Shown: positions 44,701 through 54,500 of the stretch, piece after piece
Layout of the letters: each line of letters begins with the position of its first letter
Numbering within the stretch: position 1 is the first letter of the stretch
Source: an uncultured Clostridia bacterium
GTDB taxonomy: Bacteria > Bacillota > Clostridia > Lachnospirales > CAG-274
Length of the DNA: 64,000 nucleotides
Assembly (NCBI GenBank): GCA_947591605.1
Contig: CANQDF010000008.1
Location: 1-64,000, forward strand
Direction: 5' to 3'
Position numbers and translations under genes: made by a program
The notes under the pieces: model-generated
Seen by the model: only the letters and a program-made list of their open reading frames with translations
Databases searched by the model: none
Told to the model about the DNA's origin: nothing

Positions 44701-44892
44701 TGCTTGTGCGCCGCTGAAGTCCCACGTTGAAACGCTCTGTCCATCAGCTTCGGTTTTAGTAAACGCAAAGCCCGGTAAATCACCGGCTTTGTATTCGGCA
44801 GCGCTTACAGGCACGCTTGCCGTCATGACCGAAGTAAACAGCATGCTTGTAGCAAGAATCATACTGACAAGCCTTTTTGTTGATTTCTTCAA
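41725..44892 (-). CDS. secreted cohesin- and dockerin-type protein (scaffoldin-like)
   Basis: This 1055-residue protein has a clear signal peptide (charged KKSTKRL, hydrophobic core, SVPVSAA before the cleavage site). After it come: a beta-rich N-terminal domain (to about 195); a Thr/Pro/Glu linker with TTKEPDTEA-like repeats (about 200-250); two repeats of 176 residues (about 252-427 and 428-603) each ending in KTYYVTSGGSKTTFF; two cohesin-like domains (about 610-790 and 795-955, with NNYTFDLSYDPSV and NNYSFIITYDPEV); and a dockerin-like end (DVDADNKVTAQDAEF near 1000, second calcium loop good, first degenerate). It suggests an adaptor scaffoldin of a fibre-degrading complex on the cell surface. 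No SLH or sortase anchor is visible, and binding partners are unknown. Confidence 0.82.
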   Translation of the reverse strand: MKKSTKRLVSMILATSMLFTSVMTASVPVSAAEYKAGDLPGFAFTKTEADGQSVSTWDFSGAQATTPEDTKIKGGDVLEGLAVTDSTGKGSKTWSSSNMLALSIGMGFDLPISEGCTGGSIAITGNGNSVHDDPAKLDERTLTMNGKTDIDYSKNEQVIEFTADDVKGGVLTFVNTSHTEGKSTQDYKVKKIVLTEKLGAVSDTTVITTEESTKAPDNDTTKEPDTEATTKEPDTVATTKEPGTETTTAGSVEEYKGLENNILKDAAVGSVFTGSADGQITLGDASGWTVKVSDTATEEIKLYDDATQQVTTGTGRFYSTKVQGGNNPDPAYKADNALAVPTSGSYLKVVPTEKAKLMLDIKIGPTKQYAVVSVDDKTGDKVQVDFINNQTADDILIYREYNVEPGKTYYVTSGGSKTTFFAIVLEPEKQAANGLEGNIIGTEVGAVVTGTADGQIKISDEGGWAVKANDTAKDEIMYFDDATQKVTTGTGRFYETKIQGGTNPDPAYKSDNLLAVPTSGSFLTVKPTEKAKLAMDIKIGPSKQYAVISVDDKTGDKVQLDFIDNQGTDDLLIYREYNVEPGKTYYVTSGGSKTTFFAIALQSEGGSVTEKGDVNVEVSVDGVEAQDGVYELTKTDRSFVASIDVTGKEYNNYTFDLSYDPSVIVPTAVVEAKTPFDGYSTYKTSDGTVYPAYDVNAVNAAIKDTAATGKVRLANAFRSEADKALLTAGEGTLVKIEFDIVGEGTSPIEVTKVEDGFWADPDQNTALTVGITNAKVNVTDKIVIPAGTIGVIVEPSGDPIDAKEGDSIVLNFKTQGVTKDAEKPENNAQFNNYSFIITYDPEVLEAVEAAAADDSFTSDLQTNIVAPGVIRVAGKLGNVDGDPTKLVLAEKDGTLVAFKFNVLSKGNAKVNVEPIDALFYGDNYDPVQYKLAIGDVIIGKALEIPEIIGDIDMSALTATDPVAKEQPWTAFDSAMLLQWVLDPTQTTECEKAYPDTWYYIADVDADNKVTAQDAEFIQTKVLDDTIEFPIAAKAESGEYDYDLTVQNMSGTAAQQ
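43101..43167. repeat. direct repeat in the cohesin/dockerin-type gene, copy 2 in reading order
   Basis: These 67 bases are identical to 43629-43695, exactly 528 bases (176 codons) away. They encode the end of each 176-residue module. Near-perfect DNA identity suggests recent duplication or gene conversion. Confidence 0.85.
43629..43695. repeat. direct repeat in the cohesin/dockerin-type gene, copy 1 in reading order
   Basis: Identical to 43101-43167; see that entry. Unequal recombination between the two would remove or add one 176-residue module without a frameshift. Confidence 0.85.
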
Positions 44893-45005
44893 TTTACTTC
44901 CTCCTTTAAAATTATTTTATCCTCACAGCTGAAATGCTTTATCGGACGGCAGTTGGTATACAGTATCCAAAAAAACGGTATCAGCCTAGCATAGGATTTG
45001 ACTTA

Positions 45006-45034
45006 ATTATATAATAGATCGAATTATTTTGCAA
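45006..45034 (-). promoter_or_regulatory. sigma-A promoter of the cohesin/dockerin-type gene
   Basis: TTGCAA (45029-45034), 17 bases, and TATAAT (45006-45011) on the minus strand, about 110 bases before ATG 44892, which has AAAGGAGG ten bases upstream. Confidence 0.78.
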
Positions 45035-45155
45035 TAACCTACTAACAAATTAATCGCACAATTTTGATTTTTGTTTATTTTGCATAAAAATCACTTCAAA
45101 AAAATAGTCAATTATTTTACATCAATATATATTTATACCGCTTCATAATATATAG

Positions 45156-47102
45156 CTATATAAAGCGGACGGTCTTGTCCGCAGGCATATACACCTTTTT
45201 AATGCCCGTAATATCCGTGAGCATAATGCCTGCCTTGTATACACCCTTTGGCAGAAATGTGCTGCCAAGCAGCAGAGAAAAGCCGCCCGTAAGCAGCTGC
45301 CTGCCGTACACGGCGTCAAGGTCGGTGCGCATTTCCCTTACGGGTGTAAAGCGATATACACATCCCTCGCCCTCCAGCACCACATATATAAGGGGGCAGC
45401 CCTTTTTGCAGGCATAGCCGCCTATCGAGATATAGTCGGAGCTGTGCGCATACTCGATCCTGCCAAAAGCCTCCCCCTCGGGAGGCAATTTTTTAAGCTT
45501 TACACATTTGTGCAGTGTAAAAAGTGCAAAATTTCTCTCGCTCATATCGCATCTGTAGGGGCTTAAGTTGATGTTGTAAAAATCGTCCCTGCCGCAAAAA
45601 TCGGGGTGCAGCTCAAAAAGGCGCTGCCTTTCAAGCGCAAGCCGCCTGAGCTTGGTTATGTCCGCCCTGTCGTCACCCCTCGAAAGCGACTCGTAATGCC
45701 GCAGCATAACGGAGTTTACCGTCATATTGTAAAAGCCCTTTTCTATCATGCCAAGGCAAAGCTCCACATCGTTATACGCCACGGCAAGGCTCTCGTCAAA
45801 GCCCGTAAATTTGCTTTTTTCTATCATAAGGCAGGCAGCAGTCACGGCGGTGCAGTCCCATACGCCCCTGTTTCTGCCGCAGTAAAGATCCCGTCTGTCG
45901 TCCTCCCCAAGCAGTATATGCGCAGGGCCGGGCTGCAGGTTTACAACGCCGCAGTGCTGTATGGGTACGGGAATGCCCTTTGACAGCCTGCTTTTATCCG
46001 CCCTTGCCCGCATAAGCTTAAGCGCCTTGCGCCTGTCCCTGCCCGAGAGCAGCTTAAACCTTGCCTTGGCGGAAAGACGCCCAAAGTATTTTTTATACAT
46101 GATCAGATTATATTTAAACTCCGACAGCCTGCTCCTTTTTGGCTCCTCGGCGGCAGGAGGATACAAAAGCTTTGCCCCCACCGCTCCGCTGTGCGGCTTT
46201 GCGGCATAATAAACAAGCCTGTCCAGCCAGTCATAGGTAAGCACCTCGGTATCGTCGTTAAGAAACAGCAAAAACCTGCCCTCCGCTGCGGCTGCGCCGA
46301 TATTGCACATATGCGAAAAATTAAACGGAGCTTTTTCGTATATATATTTGTCCGCAAGGCAGCGGTATTTTTCCGCCGTTTCGGGAGAGCTGCCGTTATC
46401 GGTTATTATAATTTCGTAATCCCTGCGCAGAGTTTTGGCTTTAATACTGTCTATACACTTTTTTAAAACCTCATAATTGTCCTTTGACGGTATTATTATG
46501 CTTACCCTGCCCTCTACGGGCGAGATGCTCTCGTTAAAAAACCTGAGATTTCTTTTGCTTTTTACAAGAGGATACGGACAATGTGCGGCGCCCTCAATGC
46601 CGCAGCCCGACCTGCTCATAAAAAAACCGATATAATCGCAGCTTGCGATGGTATCGGGCGACCAGTCAGGCTTAAAAAAGCCCTCCTCATCGCAGTATAC
46701 GGCATTTTTGCCGCTGCGCTGCAGCTTGTCCAGCATAAGATACAAAGCGTTTTTGTGCAGTATATCCCCCGCAGACAAAAAAGCCGCTATATCGCCCCTT
46801 GCCTCCTCGGGTGAGGTCACCTCAAAATTGGTATAGCTCTGCCTGCGCAGTGACTCCAGGCTTGCCTCCCTGTCGCCCTCACCGTAAATAATGACGGATA
46901 CAAGAGGGCTTTCCTTAAGCTCGGGCAGGCGTATATCCGCCCTGTCCCCGCTGTATTTAAACCTGTTTAACACCTTGTTTGCCGCAAGGAAGATACATCC
47001 CCTTACGCCGAATTTTTTTAAATGATCCATAGCAAAAACCTCACTTGCCGCAAAAAGTAAATATTTGGGCATAAAATCGGTATACTCCGCAAAAGCAATC
47101 AA
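45156..47102 (-). CDS. GT2-family glycosyltransferase with flanking domains
   Basis: The central part (about residues 200-480) is a GT-A family 2 domain: RVSIIIPSKDNYEVLKKCID, EIIITDNGSS, and the metal site LFLNDDTEV. The N-terminal 190 residues hold a second, shortened GT2-like region (SPLVSVIIYGEGDREASLES, with AFLSAGD) and the C-terminal 110 residues are beta-rich. It resembles O-antigen/rhamnan GT2 enzymes with two domains. The start is uncertain: TTG 47102 overlaps the upstream stop as TTGA, while ATG 47072 and ATG 47030 (AGTGAGG upstream) are alternatives. It is the last gene of the ABC-type glycan operon. Confidence 0.82.
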   Translation of the reverse strand: MIAFAEYTDFMPKYLLFAASEVFAMDHLKKFGVRGCIFLAANKVLNRFKYSGDRADIRLPELKESPLVSVIIYGEGDREASLESLRRQSYTNFEVTSPEEARGDIAAFLSAGDILHKNALYLMLDKLQRSGKNAVYCDEEGFFKPDWSPDTIASCDYIGFFMSRSGCGIEGAAHCPYPLVKSKRNLRFFNESISPVEGRVSIIIPSKDNYEVLKKCIDSIKAKTLRRDYEIIITDNGSSPETAEKYRCLADKYIYEKAPFNFSHMCNIGAAAAEGRFLLFLNDDTEVLTYDWLDRLVYYAAKPHSGAVGAKLLYPPAAEEPKRSRLSEFKYNLIMYKKYFGRLSAKARFKLLSGRDRRKALKLMRARADKSRLSKGIPVPIQHCGVVNLQPGPAHILLGEDDRRDLYCGRNRGVWDCTAVTAACLMIEKSKFTGFDESLAVAYNDVELCLGMIEKGFYNMTVNSVMLRHYESLSRGDDRADITKLRRLALERQRLFELHPDFCGRDDFYNINLSPYRCDMSERNFALFTLHKCVKLKKLPPEGEAFGRIEYAHSSDYISIGGYACKKGCPLIYVVLEGEGCVYRFTPVREMRTDLDAVYGRQLLTGGFSLLLGSTFLPKGVYKAGIMLTDITGIKKVYMPADKTVRFI

Positions 47103-48574
47103 TGCGGCTTTGTATCTCCGTCGGAGCAGTAGCTATCCTCCACAAAAAGCCTGTCCGATACGGATCTGTCTGTCATTTTCAGCGATATAAAGGCGTTAAA
47201 TATTTCAGCAGCCGCCTCTCTGTCCATATCGCCCTTAAAATCCTCAAAAAACGCCTTTATGCCGCTTTGTATCTCCTCCGTAAAGGAGTCGCTCTCTCCG
47301 CCCGGAGCAAAAACGGGGCTGTCGCCGTCAAAGCACAGCAGCTGACCGTGCGGCGCCTTAAGCGCTGCCTCCAGATAAAGGTGGTGCGGATACACGGGAT
47401 GCCTTGGCAGCTCAAAGGCATTGTACACGGGGTAAAGGCTTTTGCAGCTCTTGCCGGGCAAGGCATCATAAAGAGATGTGATATAAAGCCCGTCAAGCCT
47501 TTTGCCCGTCAGCCTTGAAAGATAGTGCTGTATGCTGCCCCTGTAGCCTACGTCCGCAACCGCACTGCCCTCCGAAAGCCCGACCGAGGCAAGGTATTTA
47601 AGGTATTCCTCCCTTTCCCGAGATGCGGACTTGATCATTTTGCCGCAGTACGGTTTTATAAGCTCCGCCGCTCTTGCCCTTTCCTCGGGCAGGGATATAT
47701 GCCCTCCTATGTCGCACTCAATGCCAAAGCGTGAATAAAGCAGATTTTTAACACTGCCCTTATAATAGGTAGAAAGTATATCGTCCGCATCGGCGCCGCT
47801 CTCAATGCAGGCAAAGGATACGGCACGCCTTGAAGCAAGCAGATACTCCGTATCGCCCGAAAAGCGCATATCGTAAAGCTGCTTTAAAAGGTATCCCTCT
47901 CTCGAAAGAAAAAAAAGCTTGTCGTATTTTTTTGCCTCCTCCGACAAAAAATCCGTAAAACTGTACATAAGCGGTGCAAAAACCGCATAGCCCAGTATAT
48001 ACGGCTCGTCTATGACCGCCTCGCCCCTTTTGTCAAGACAAAACGGCGAGGAATAAACGCCTTTTTTTATTATAAGCTCAAAAAGCTCCTTATTGCTTTT
48101 CAAAAAACGTTTAAGCACGGAATATGCCGTACTTTTTTCAAACATTTCCATAGGAGATGGTATGCGTATATTTGCACCGTCACGGCATGAGATAACGGGC
48201 AAAGCGGTATCCTCAAATGCAATATCCCCAAAGGAGAGCTTATCAAGCACGGGCTTAAGGGAGATATATTTTTTGGGCACATATATTTTTATGCCCATTT
48301 GGCGCAGCTCCCTTACAAACTCCCGCATACCCGCCCTCGGCACGCAGCTGCCGTTAAGCGAGGTAAAAAACAGCTCCTCCGGCTCTGCCGATACGCCGCC
48401 GCAGCCGTCAAGCCTTAAAAAAATATCCTGCTTTGATACGGGTGCAAGCCTGCTTTTTGGCTCGGCGCATTTGCAAAGCGCCCTTCCTGCGGCAGAGGCA
48501 ATGCCGTACCTTGCCGCATGGCGCATATATAAAAGCATGGTGTAGGTATAACGGTTTTTAAGCATACTTCCCAT
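47099..48574 (-). CDS. protein with HAD-related tail domain (COG5610-like), unknown role in glycan locus
   Basis: The 491-residue protein shows no catalytic HAD motif. From about residue 215 it has LFFLSREGYLLKQLYD, then YLLASRRAV and AVADVGYRGSIQHYLSRL, a block shared with the C-terminal half of the 1014-residue protein at 51555. The block occurs in proteins annotated as predicted HAD-superfamily hydrolases of polysaccharide loci (COG5610), usually fused to glycosyltransferases. The N-terminal 150 residues are not recognised. A role in assembling or modifying the ABC-exported glycan is inferred from context only. Confidence 0.6.
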   Translation of the reverse strand: MGSMLKNRYTYTMLLYMRHAARYGIASAAGRALCKCAEPKSRLAPVSKQDIFLRLDGCGGVSAEPEELFFTSLNGSCVPRAGMREFVRELRQMGIKIYVPKKYISLKPVLDKLSFGDIAFEDTALPVISCRDGANIRIPSPMEMFEKSTAYSVLKRFLKSNKELFELIIKKGVYSSPFCLDKRGEAVIDEPYILGYAVFAPLMYSFTDFLSEEAKKYDKLFFLSREGYLLKQLYDMRFSGDTEYLLASRRAVSFACIESGADADDILSTYYKGSVKNLLYSRFGIECDIGGHISLPEERARAAELIKPYCGKMIKSASREREEYLKYLASVGLSEGSAVADVGYRGSIQHYLSRLTGKRLDGLYITSLYDALPGKSCKSLYPVYNAFELPRHPVYPHHLYLEAALKAPHGQLLCFDGDSPVFAPGGESDSFTEEIQSGIKAFFEDFKGDMDREAAAEIFNAFISLKMTDRSVSDRLFVEDSYCSDGDTKPH

Positions 48575-48588
48575 AAAGCAAGGCTCCC

Positions 48589-51549
48589 CTAATCGTCAAA
48601 AATATCGGCAAGGTAGTTCTCGCCAAAAAGATAATCATATTCTATAAGCCAAAGCTCATCCGTAACGGCTCTTTCCTCTGCGGTCATATCGCTTTCCGCC
48701 TTATAGCTGCCGTCGGGCTCGACCGCAATGCCGGAGGCATAAGCGGGTAAGGTATCCTGTATATCATCGAGATATTCAAAATAAACGGGCGATGTAACAT
48801 CATACTCCTCAAATACGGTAGGCAAAAGCTGTGTTACGCTCAGCGTACCGTATCGGCGGTTTATATCCTCATAATTGCTCCACGCCATAAACGGCACAAG
48901 ATGTCTGTTGTACACGTTTTCGACAGAGCTGTCGCTCTCGGGCATATCCGACTGACCCATAAGCGTGCTGCCCACAGGGCCCGCATCCGACATATGGTCG
49001 CCAAACATTACTATGAGCGCAGGCTCGTCCTCATTTTTGAAATAGTCTATAAGCTCGCCGAGAGCCAGATCCGCATAGTGCAGACCTATTGCCATATCTC
49101 TTATGGAGTCCCTTGAGGTTTCCTCATAGGCGCCGACATCTATATCCACATCCTTGCCCTCGTCAATGGAAGTGCCCCAGTAACCACCGTGGTTCTGCAT
49201 GGATACCGAAAAATTAAACCATGGCTTGTCGCTTGTTTTGTTATGCTCTTCATACTCCTCTATGATACGCTCAACAAGCGCCTTGTCCGAAATATATCCC
49301 CTCATCCTGTCCGCATCGGGAGGGAAGTCCTTCTCCCAGAGCGCATTGTCAAAATCAAGGCATTCATAGGCATTGCTGCGGTTATAGTTGGTAGGCTCAA
49401 AGGGATGTATGGCAAGGCTGTCGTAGCCGACGGACTTAAGGTAGCTGTTTACGGAGAAAAAGCCGTTCCGCATAGAGCGCTGATACGGCATATATTCATC
49501 CGGCAGAAAGGCTACCGAAAAGCCTGTTATCGCCTCAAACTCCGAGTTTACCGTACCTCCGCCGAACACGTTTGTGAGCAGCCTGCCCGTAACGCCCTCC
49601 TTTTGCAGTTTGCGATAGGTGGGGAAGAGCTCCTCATTAAAGCCTATCTTGTCTATCCTTTCCATATCCCAGAACGACTCGCTCATAATAACTATGATAT
49701 TGGGCTTTTTATCGCCGTCCTTCTCCGCAGCCTCTATTTTTTTGGCTATAGCCTCCATGGTCTGCCTGCTGTAGCCCTCGGGCGCTTCAAACGGCAAAAG
49801 ATACCTTGTACACTTAACAAAGGCATTTATAAAGCCCTCGCTCATATAAAAATCATTTATGGAAAACATATTTATTTCCCCCGCATTTATATATGTGCTG
49901 ACCAGATAAAAGGCAAGCACGGCGCATACACCCGCAAAAGCGGTCAGCCTTTTTACAAGAGAAAACACTGTCAGGCGTTTTCTCACCAAAACGGTAAAGA
50001 GCACCGCAAGCGCTGCAGCGCACAAAAATACGGCGGCGACAAAAAACGACATCTTAAGCTCAAACTTGTCTATAACACTGCTTGCCTCGGATGCCAGTAT
50101 AAAATCCCAAGGCAAAAACGGCGAGCTTCTGAATTGCTGCTTAAAGTAATTTACTGTAAGCAAAAAGACAGACCCAAGCGTAAGCAGCCATGCGGATATA
50201 TACACCCTGCCGCTTATAAGCGATAGCGCCGTACATATAAGGCTGACAAGCGCAAACTCCTGCCAGAAGCTCCACGGGTTAAGAACAAACCAATTACAGG
50301 CGGCTTTTATGCCCTCGTTTTGCACAAGTGCCGCAAGCAGACAGATAAAAAATGCTATACCGTAATTAAAAGCGGCAAATTTTACCGCCTCACTGTATCT
50401 TTTTTTGCCGTAGAGCAAAGCACCTATCAAAACACCTGCCGCAAAAACAAGCGCAAGCGCCCGAGGCGACTTATGCGGACGTATAAGCGGGCTTGAGGTA
50501 TAATCAAAATACTTGTAGTCCCACTCGGCATCCCTGTACAGATCCAGAGTGCGATGCTTTCTGCCGTTTACATACACATTTACAATGCCCGAGCCAACCT
50601 CGGAAACAAAGCCTATCCTCAGTGTGCGTACATTTTTTAAGCTTATAAAAAAGCTCTGCGGCGAATCGGGATTTTCCGAAACAATGAGGTGGTGTATTGG
50701 GTTGTATTCCCAGCCGCTGCCAAGCTCTATCTCGGAAAAATCATATTCATTATCATTTACATATATATCCCTCACCCTGACATAGTTGCCCAACGAAGAG
50801 GGGTTTTTGCTGCCTGCCGCCTCTATCTCCAGCACAACGTCCTTATTGTATATATACCTGTACGCCGTATCCTGCATGGCGGTGGCGGCAACTACAAAGG
50901 TAAGCATAAGGCATACGCCCGAAAGCAGCAAGGCAGGCACCCTGCGTGCGGAGAACCTCGCAATGTGCATGCCCCTAAGCCACAGCGCAAGCATAATAAG
51001 ACCGACAGCAAGCAGTATCAGGCAAAAGGCATACAGTGCATAAAGTGCGGGATAAAAAAGGCTGTATTGTACAGGCATATCCTTCCAATCCGTATCCGAG
51101 TAGAGGTCAATGCTCTCTTCCCCTGCGCAGGTCTTGACACGCACTATACCGCTGCCCACCTCCGATATAAAGTTTATTGTCACGCTTTTTGCACCCCTTG
51201 CGGAGATAATAAGCTCGGCAGGGGCGCCCAGATCATAGGCATACAGCAGATGGTTTGCCGCATCGTACTGCCAGCCTCCCCCAATGTCGACCAAGGCAAG
51301 ATCCATCTCACGCCTGCCGCCCTTGCCGTCATCAAGCACAATTGCGTTTATCCTTACATTGTTTGAGAGCGCCGACGGGTTTTTATCTCCCGTTGCGGTA
51401 ACGGATACCGTTGTTATATTGCCGCTAAGGCTCCAAAAAAGCAAAACCGCCGCCGCTGCAAGTATTATCCCCGACAAAAGAAATACCGTGCTTTTGTGCT
51501 TTTGCACAAAGCCTGTACATATATTTTTAATGCCGCCCAAAAATATCAC
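48589..51549 (-). CDS. LTA-synthase-like sulfatase-fold membrane enzyme
   Basis: The 986-residue protein has several membrane helices in the first 550 residues and an extracellular sulfatase-fold domain (about 620-930). The metal and nucleophile motifs of LtaS are present: MSESFWD, GGGTVNSEFE (catalytic Thr), QNHGGYWG and FGDHMSD. Two related outer-loop domains of about 110 residues (each ending FxSEVGSGIV then DLYxDxxW) lie between the first helices, which ordinary LtaS lacks. It likely transfers phosphoglycerol from phosphatidylglycerol to a glycan or polymer. The start is uncertain: GTG 51549 is used, with no ATG nearby. Confidence 0.85.
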   Translation of the reverse strand: MIFLGGIKNICTGFVQKHKSTVFLLSGIILAAAAVLLFWSLSGNITTVSVTATGDKNPSALSNNVRINAIVLDDGKGGRREMDLALVDIGGGWQYDAANHLLYAYDLGAPAELIISARGAKSVTINFISEVGSGIVRVKTCAGEESIDLYSDTDWKDMPVQYSLFYPALYALYAFCLILLAVGLIMLALWLRGMHIARFSARRVPALLLSGVCLMLTFVVAATAMQDTAYRYIYNKDVVLEIEAAGSKNPSSLGNYVRVRDIYVNDNEYDFSEIELGSGWEYNPIHHLIVSENPDSPQSFFISLKNVRTLRIGFVSEVGSGIVNVYVNGRKHRTLDLYRDAEWDYKYFDYTSSPLIRPHKSPRALALVFAAGVLIGALLYGKKRYSEAVKFAAFNYGIAFFICLLAALVQNEGIKAACNWFVLNPWSFWQEFALVSLICTALSLISGRVYISAWLLTLGSVFLLTVNYFKQQFRSSPFLPWDFILASEASSVIDKFELKMSFFVAAVFLCAAALAVLFTVLVRKRLTVFSLVKRLTAFAGVCAVLAFYLVSTYINAGEINMFSINDFYMSEGFINAFVKCTRYLLPFEAPEGYSRQTMEAIAKKIEAAEKDGDKKPNIIVIMSESFWDMERIDKIGFNEELFPTYRKLQKEGVTGRLLTNVFGGGTVNSEFEAITGFSVAFLPDEYMPYQRSMRNGFFSVNSYLKSVGYDSLAIHPFEPTNYNRSNAYECLDFDNALWEKDFPPDADRMRGYISDKALVERIIEEYEEHNKTSDKPWFNFSVSMQNHGGYWGTSIDEGKDVDIDVGAYEETSRDSIRDMAIGLHYADLALGELIDYFKNEDEPALIVMFGDHMSDAGPVGSTLMGQSDMPESDSSVENVYNRHLVPFMAWSNYEDINRRYGTLSVTQLLPTVFEEYDVTSPVYFEYLDDIQDTLPAYASGIAVEPDGSYKAESDMTAEERAVTDELWLIEYDYLFGENYLADIFDD

Positions 51550-51554
51550 TTCCG

Positions 51555-54500
51555 TTAAATGTTCTTTGACCCTGTAAAAATGTGCTTTATCCTTACAAGT
51601 GTTTTTAAAAGCTTAGGTCTTCTTGCAAGAATATCTATTATATATTGCTTAAACAGCCGCCTGTCAAGCAGCATATAGCATATCGCCCTCACGGGCCTGC
51701 CATGACCCCTCACGGCAGCCTCTATAATATCCCATCTGTTTTGGATATTTGCCTGTCCGTTATCGGCAGGCAGCGCAAACAAACTGTTTTTTACAAACTC
51801 ATATATGTTTATGCTGCGGTTGGAGCCGTAGACCTTATCCTCAAAATACGACGAAGCAAATATGCGCCTGTCCCTGTCGGCAGCCGCCCTGAGATACCCC
51901 TCAAACATCATGGACGCCTCATACGGCTTAAAGGCAAGATACTGTCCGTATTCCGCATAAAGCTCGGTAAAGTCCCTCACAAGATCCAAGGCTCCCCTTT
52001 GCATATTTTTTACGGTAAAAATATCCTGAAAGCCCTTTTCCGTATCGTCATAAACGGGTACAGCCCTGCCGTCTTCCATCCTTATGCCTATTGCGGACGG
52101 CTCCGTATCGGAAAATATATGCTCCCTCAGAAGCCCGGAAACACATGGGTAAAAATCATAAAAGCTGTGTATCCCGTAGCCGCCCTTGCGGCTCATATCC
52201 GCAGAACGCCTGCCGTCGGAATGTATAAAATACACGTCTGCTCCTCTGCCTGCCGCCCTTGAGAGCGCCGTCTGTATCCTGCCGCTGTAGCCCATGTCAA
52301 AGGCAGCGGTGCCGCTGTCCGAGAGCGGCTCAAAATATTTTTCACAGGCTGCCCTTGCCGCCCTGTGCTTGTCCTCGTCATAAGCGTTGCTTATAAACCG
52401 ATCGATAAACGCCCTGTACTCCCTTTCGTCCGCAAAGGGTCTGTCATCGTCACTTAGGACGGCGCCGTCCCTTGTGCAAAAATCAAGGAGCTCCATAAGC
52501 GTGGACGGCGTATGGTTTCGGTATTCCACAGGCAGATCATAAAAGTCAAGCCTGCTCTCTATCATTTCGGGCAGCAGCATCCTGCGTGACGCCGAAATAT
52601 AACTGCATTCCGGCAGGTCAAGCGCTTTACTCATTATTTCATACGCCTTCATGGGCAGATACCCGTCCCTTGCCAGGAAAAAAAGCCTCTTGCCGTTGTT
52701 GTCCGCAAGCCATTTTACAATGCCGACAAGGTGCATGCCCAGAGCGTTGTAGCCTATATAATACGGGTCTGCGTTAAAGTCGCTCTCGCTGTCAAAGCTC
52801 CTGTACGGGTTGTCAAAGTATTTTATTGCGGCAAGCGCACGCATTGTGCGGTAACCGAGTGAATCCATAAATCTGCGGCTGTCGCATACGGCGCCCGATA
52901 CGCTTGCGCCCAGGTCGGCGCAGTGATTGACCGTACACCCGTTTATCCTGTTTTCAAACACCTCCGCAGCCTTTGGAAAAAACACCGTTTCAATGCCGAG
53001 CTGCTTTGGCTTTTCAATGTCGTTGTTCCACGTATCGCCTATATGCAGTATATCCTCTCCGCTTGCACCCAGCTCCCTTATGACCGCCTTAAAAAGGTCG
53101 CCCGAGTGCTTGGTAAGCCTGTACGACGAGGACAAAAAAAGCCTTTTATAGCCGCTGTAGCCTACCTTTTTCAGTATTTTTTCAATCACGTCCTCGGTAA
53201 GGTACATATCCGATACAAGTATTACCTCCTTGCCCGAGGCTATTGCCGTATCAAAAAGCTCCTTTGCCGCACGCCTCTGCACCGTCAGCGAAAGCTCGGC
53301 TTCTATCTCTGCCTTTTTCATCTCCTCCGCTGCGGGCAGCGGTATATCATAGTATTCCGCCATAGCGGAGTATATCTCGTCAAGGGTAATATCCTGGCAG
53401 CTGCTGTCCTCAGCCCACGCCTTTTCCCTTGCCCTTGCCTCGGCGCCCTTTCTTATGCGCTCAAAGCCTATATTGGTTTTTACAAGCTCCTCAAACCTTT
53501 TGTTAAGCAGCAAAAACACATCATCGGGATAATACAGCTTTCTGGTTATAAGCGTATCAAAAATATCAAAGCTTATATACCTTGCCTTGCTGTTTATTAT
53601 TGCGGTTTTTATGCTTTCAAGCCCGTTGTTCCATTTTACGGCAAGAGAGGCAAAAAAACGGTCGTCCTGCGAGGTGTTTTCCGTATAGCCGGGCACAAAA
53701 TCCTCCAGCACGGCGTTTGCCGCCTTAAGCTCCTCTCCCTTGAATGTGGCGTCGGATAAGTCCCTCCACATACGGCAGTAGTATTTTTTTGTTTCGTAAA
53801 AATACGCCTTTATCCTCTCCTCGGCGCCTGCCTCGTCCAGAAATCCGCTTACAAAGTCAAACACCAGCTTTATATCCGCCATATTTTTGGTAAAGCGCTT
53901 AAGATCCGTCTTTGAGGCGTCGGTCGAGGCGTTTTCGTTTTCGCAGTAAAATACGGCGTCGTTTTCTGCGGTCGATACGCCCTGCGCATAGTAAAAAAGA
54001 AGGGATGAAAAGGCTATATCCTCCGTCATTATAAGGTGAGAGGAGATCCTGCGGTAAAACGGCATACACTTATCCCAAAGGCTTTTTCTGTACACCTTGT
54101 TCCACACCGTGTGCCAGGAGAAGCACTGCCCCTTTTGCGAAAAATACCTTTCTCTTACCTCATCGCCCCTTATAACGTCAAAATTAAAGCACTCGTCGTG
54201 CATGATGCGCACATAGCAATACCCGTCGGCAGCCCTGAACACCGTTTTGCCCACGGCAATATCCGTATTGTTTTTTTCAAGGCTCAAAACAAGCGTGCGG
54301 TAAAAATCCTCGCTGACAAAATCGTCGCTGTCCAAAAAGGCAATAAAGCTGCCCGATGCCGCCTCGGCGCCTGCCAGCCTTGCACGAAAAAGCCCCCTGT
54401 TTTTATCGTAGGCAACATATTTGACACGGCTGTCCGACTTGGCATAGCCCTTTATTATCTCCTCGGCGTTGCCCGGGCTGCAGTCGTTTACAAAAATAAG

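Noticed and set aside
49189..50226. Plus-strand frame of 345 codons inside the LTA-synthase-like gene
   Set aside because: It is the antisense shadow of membrane helices and the sulfatase domain; no independent signals.
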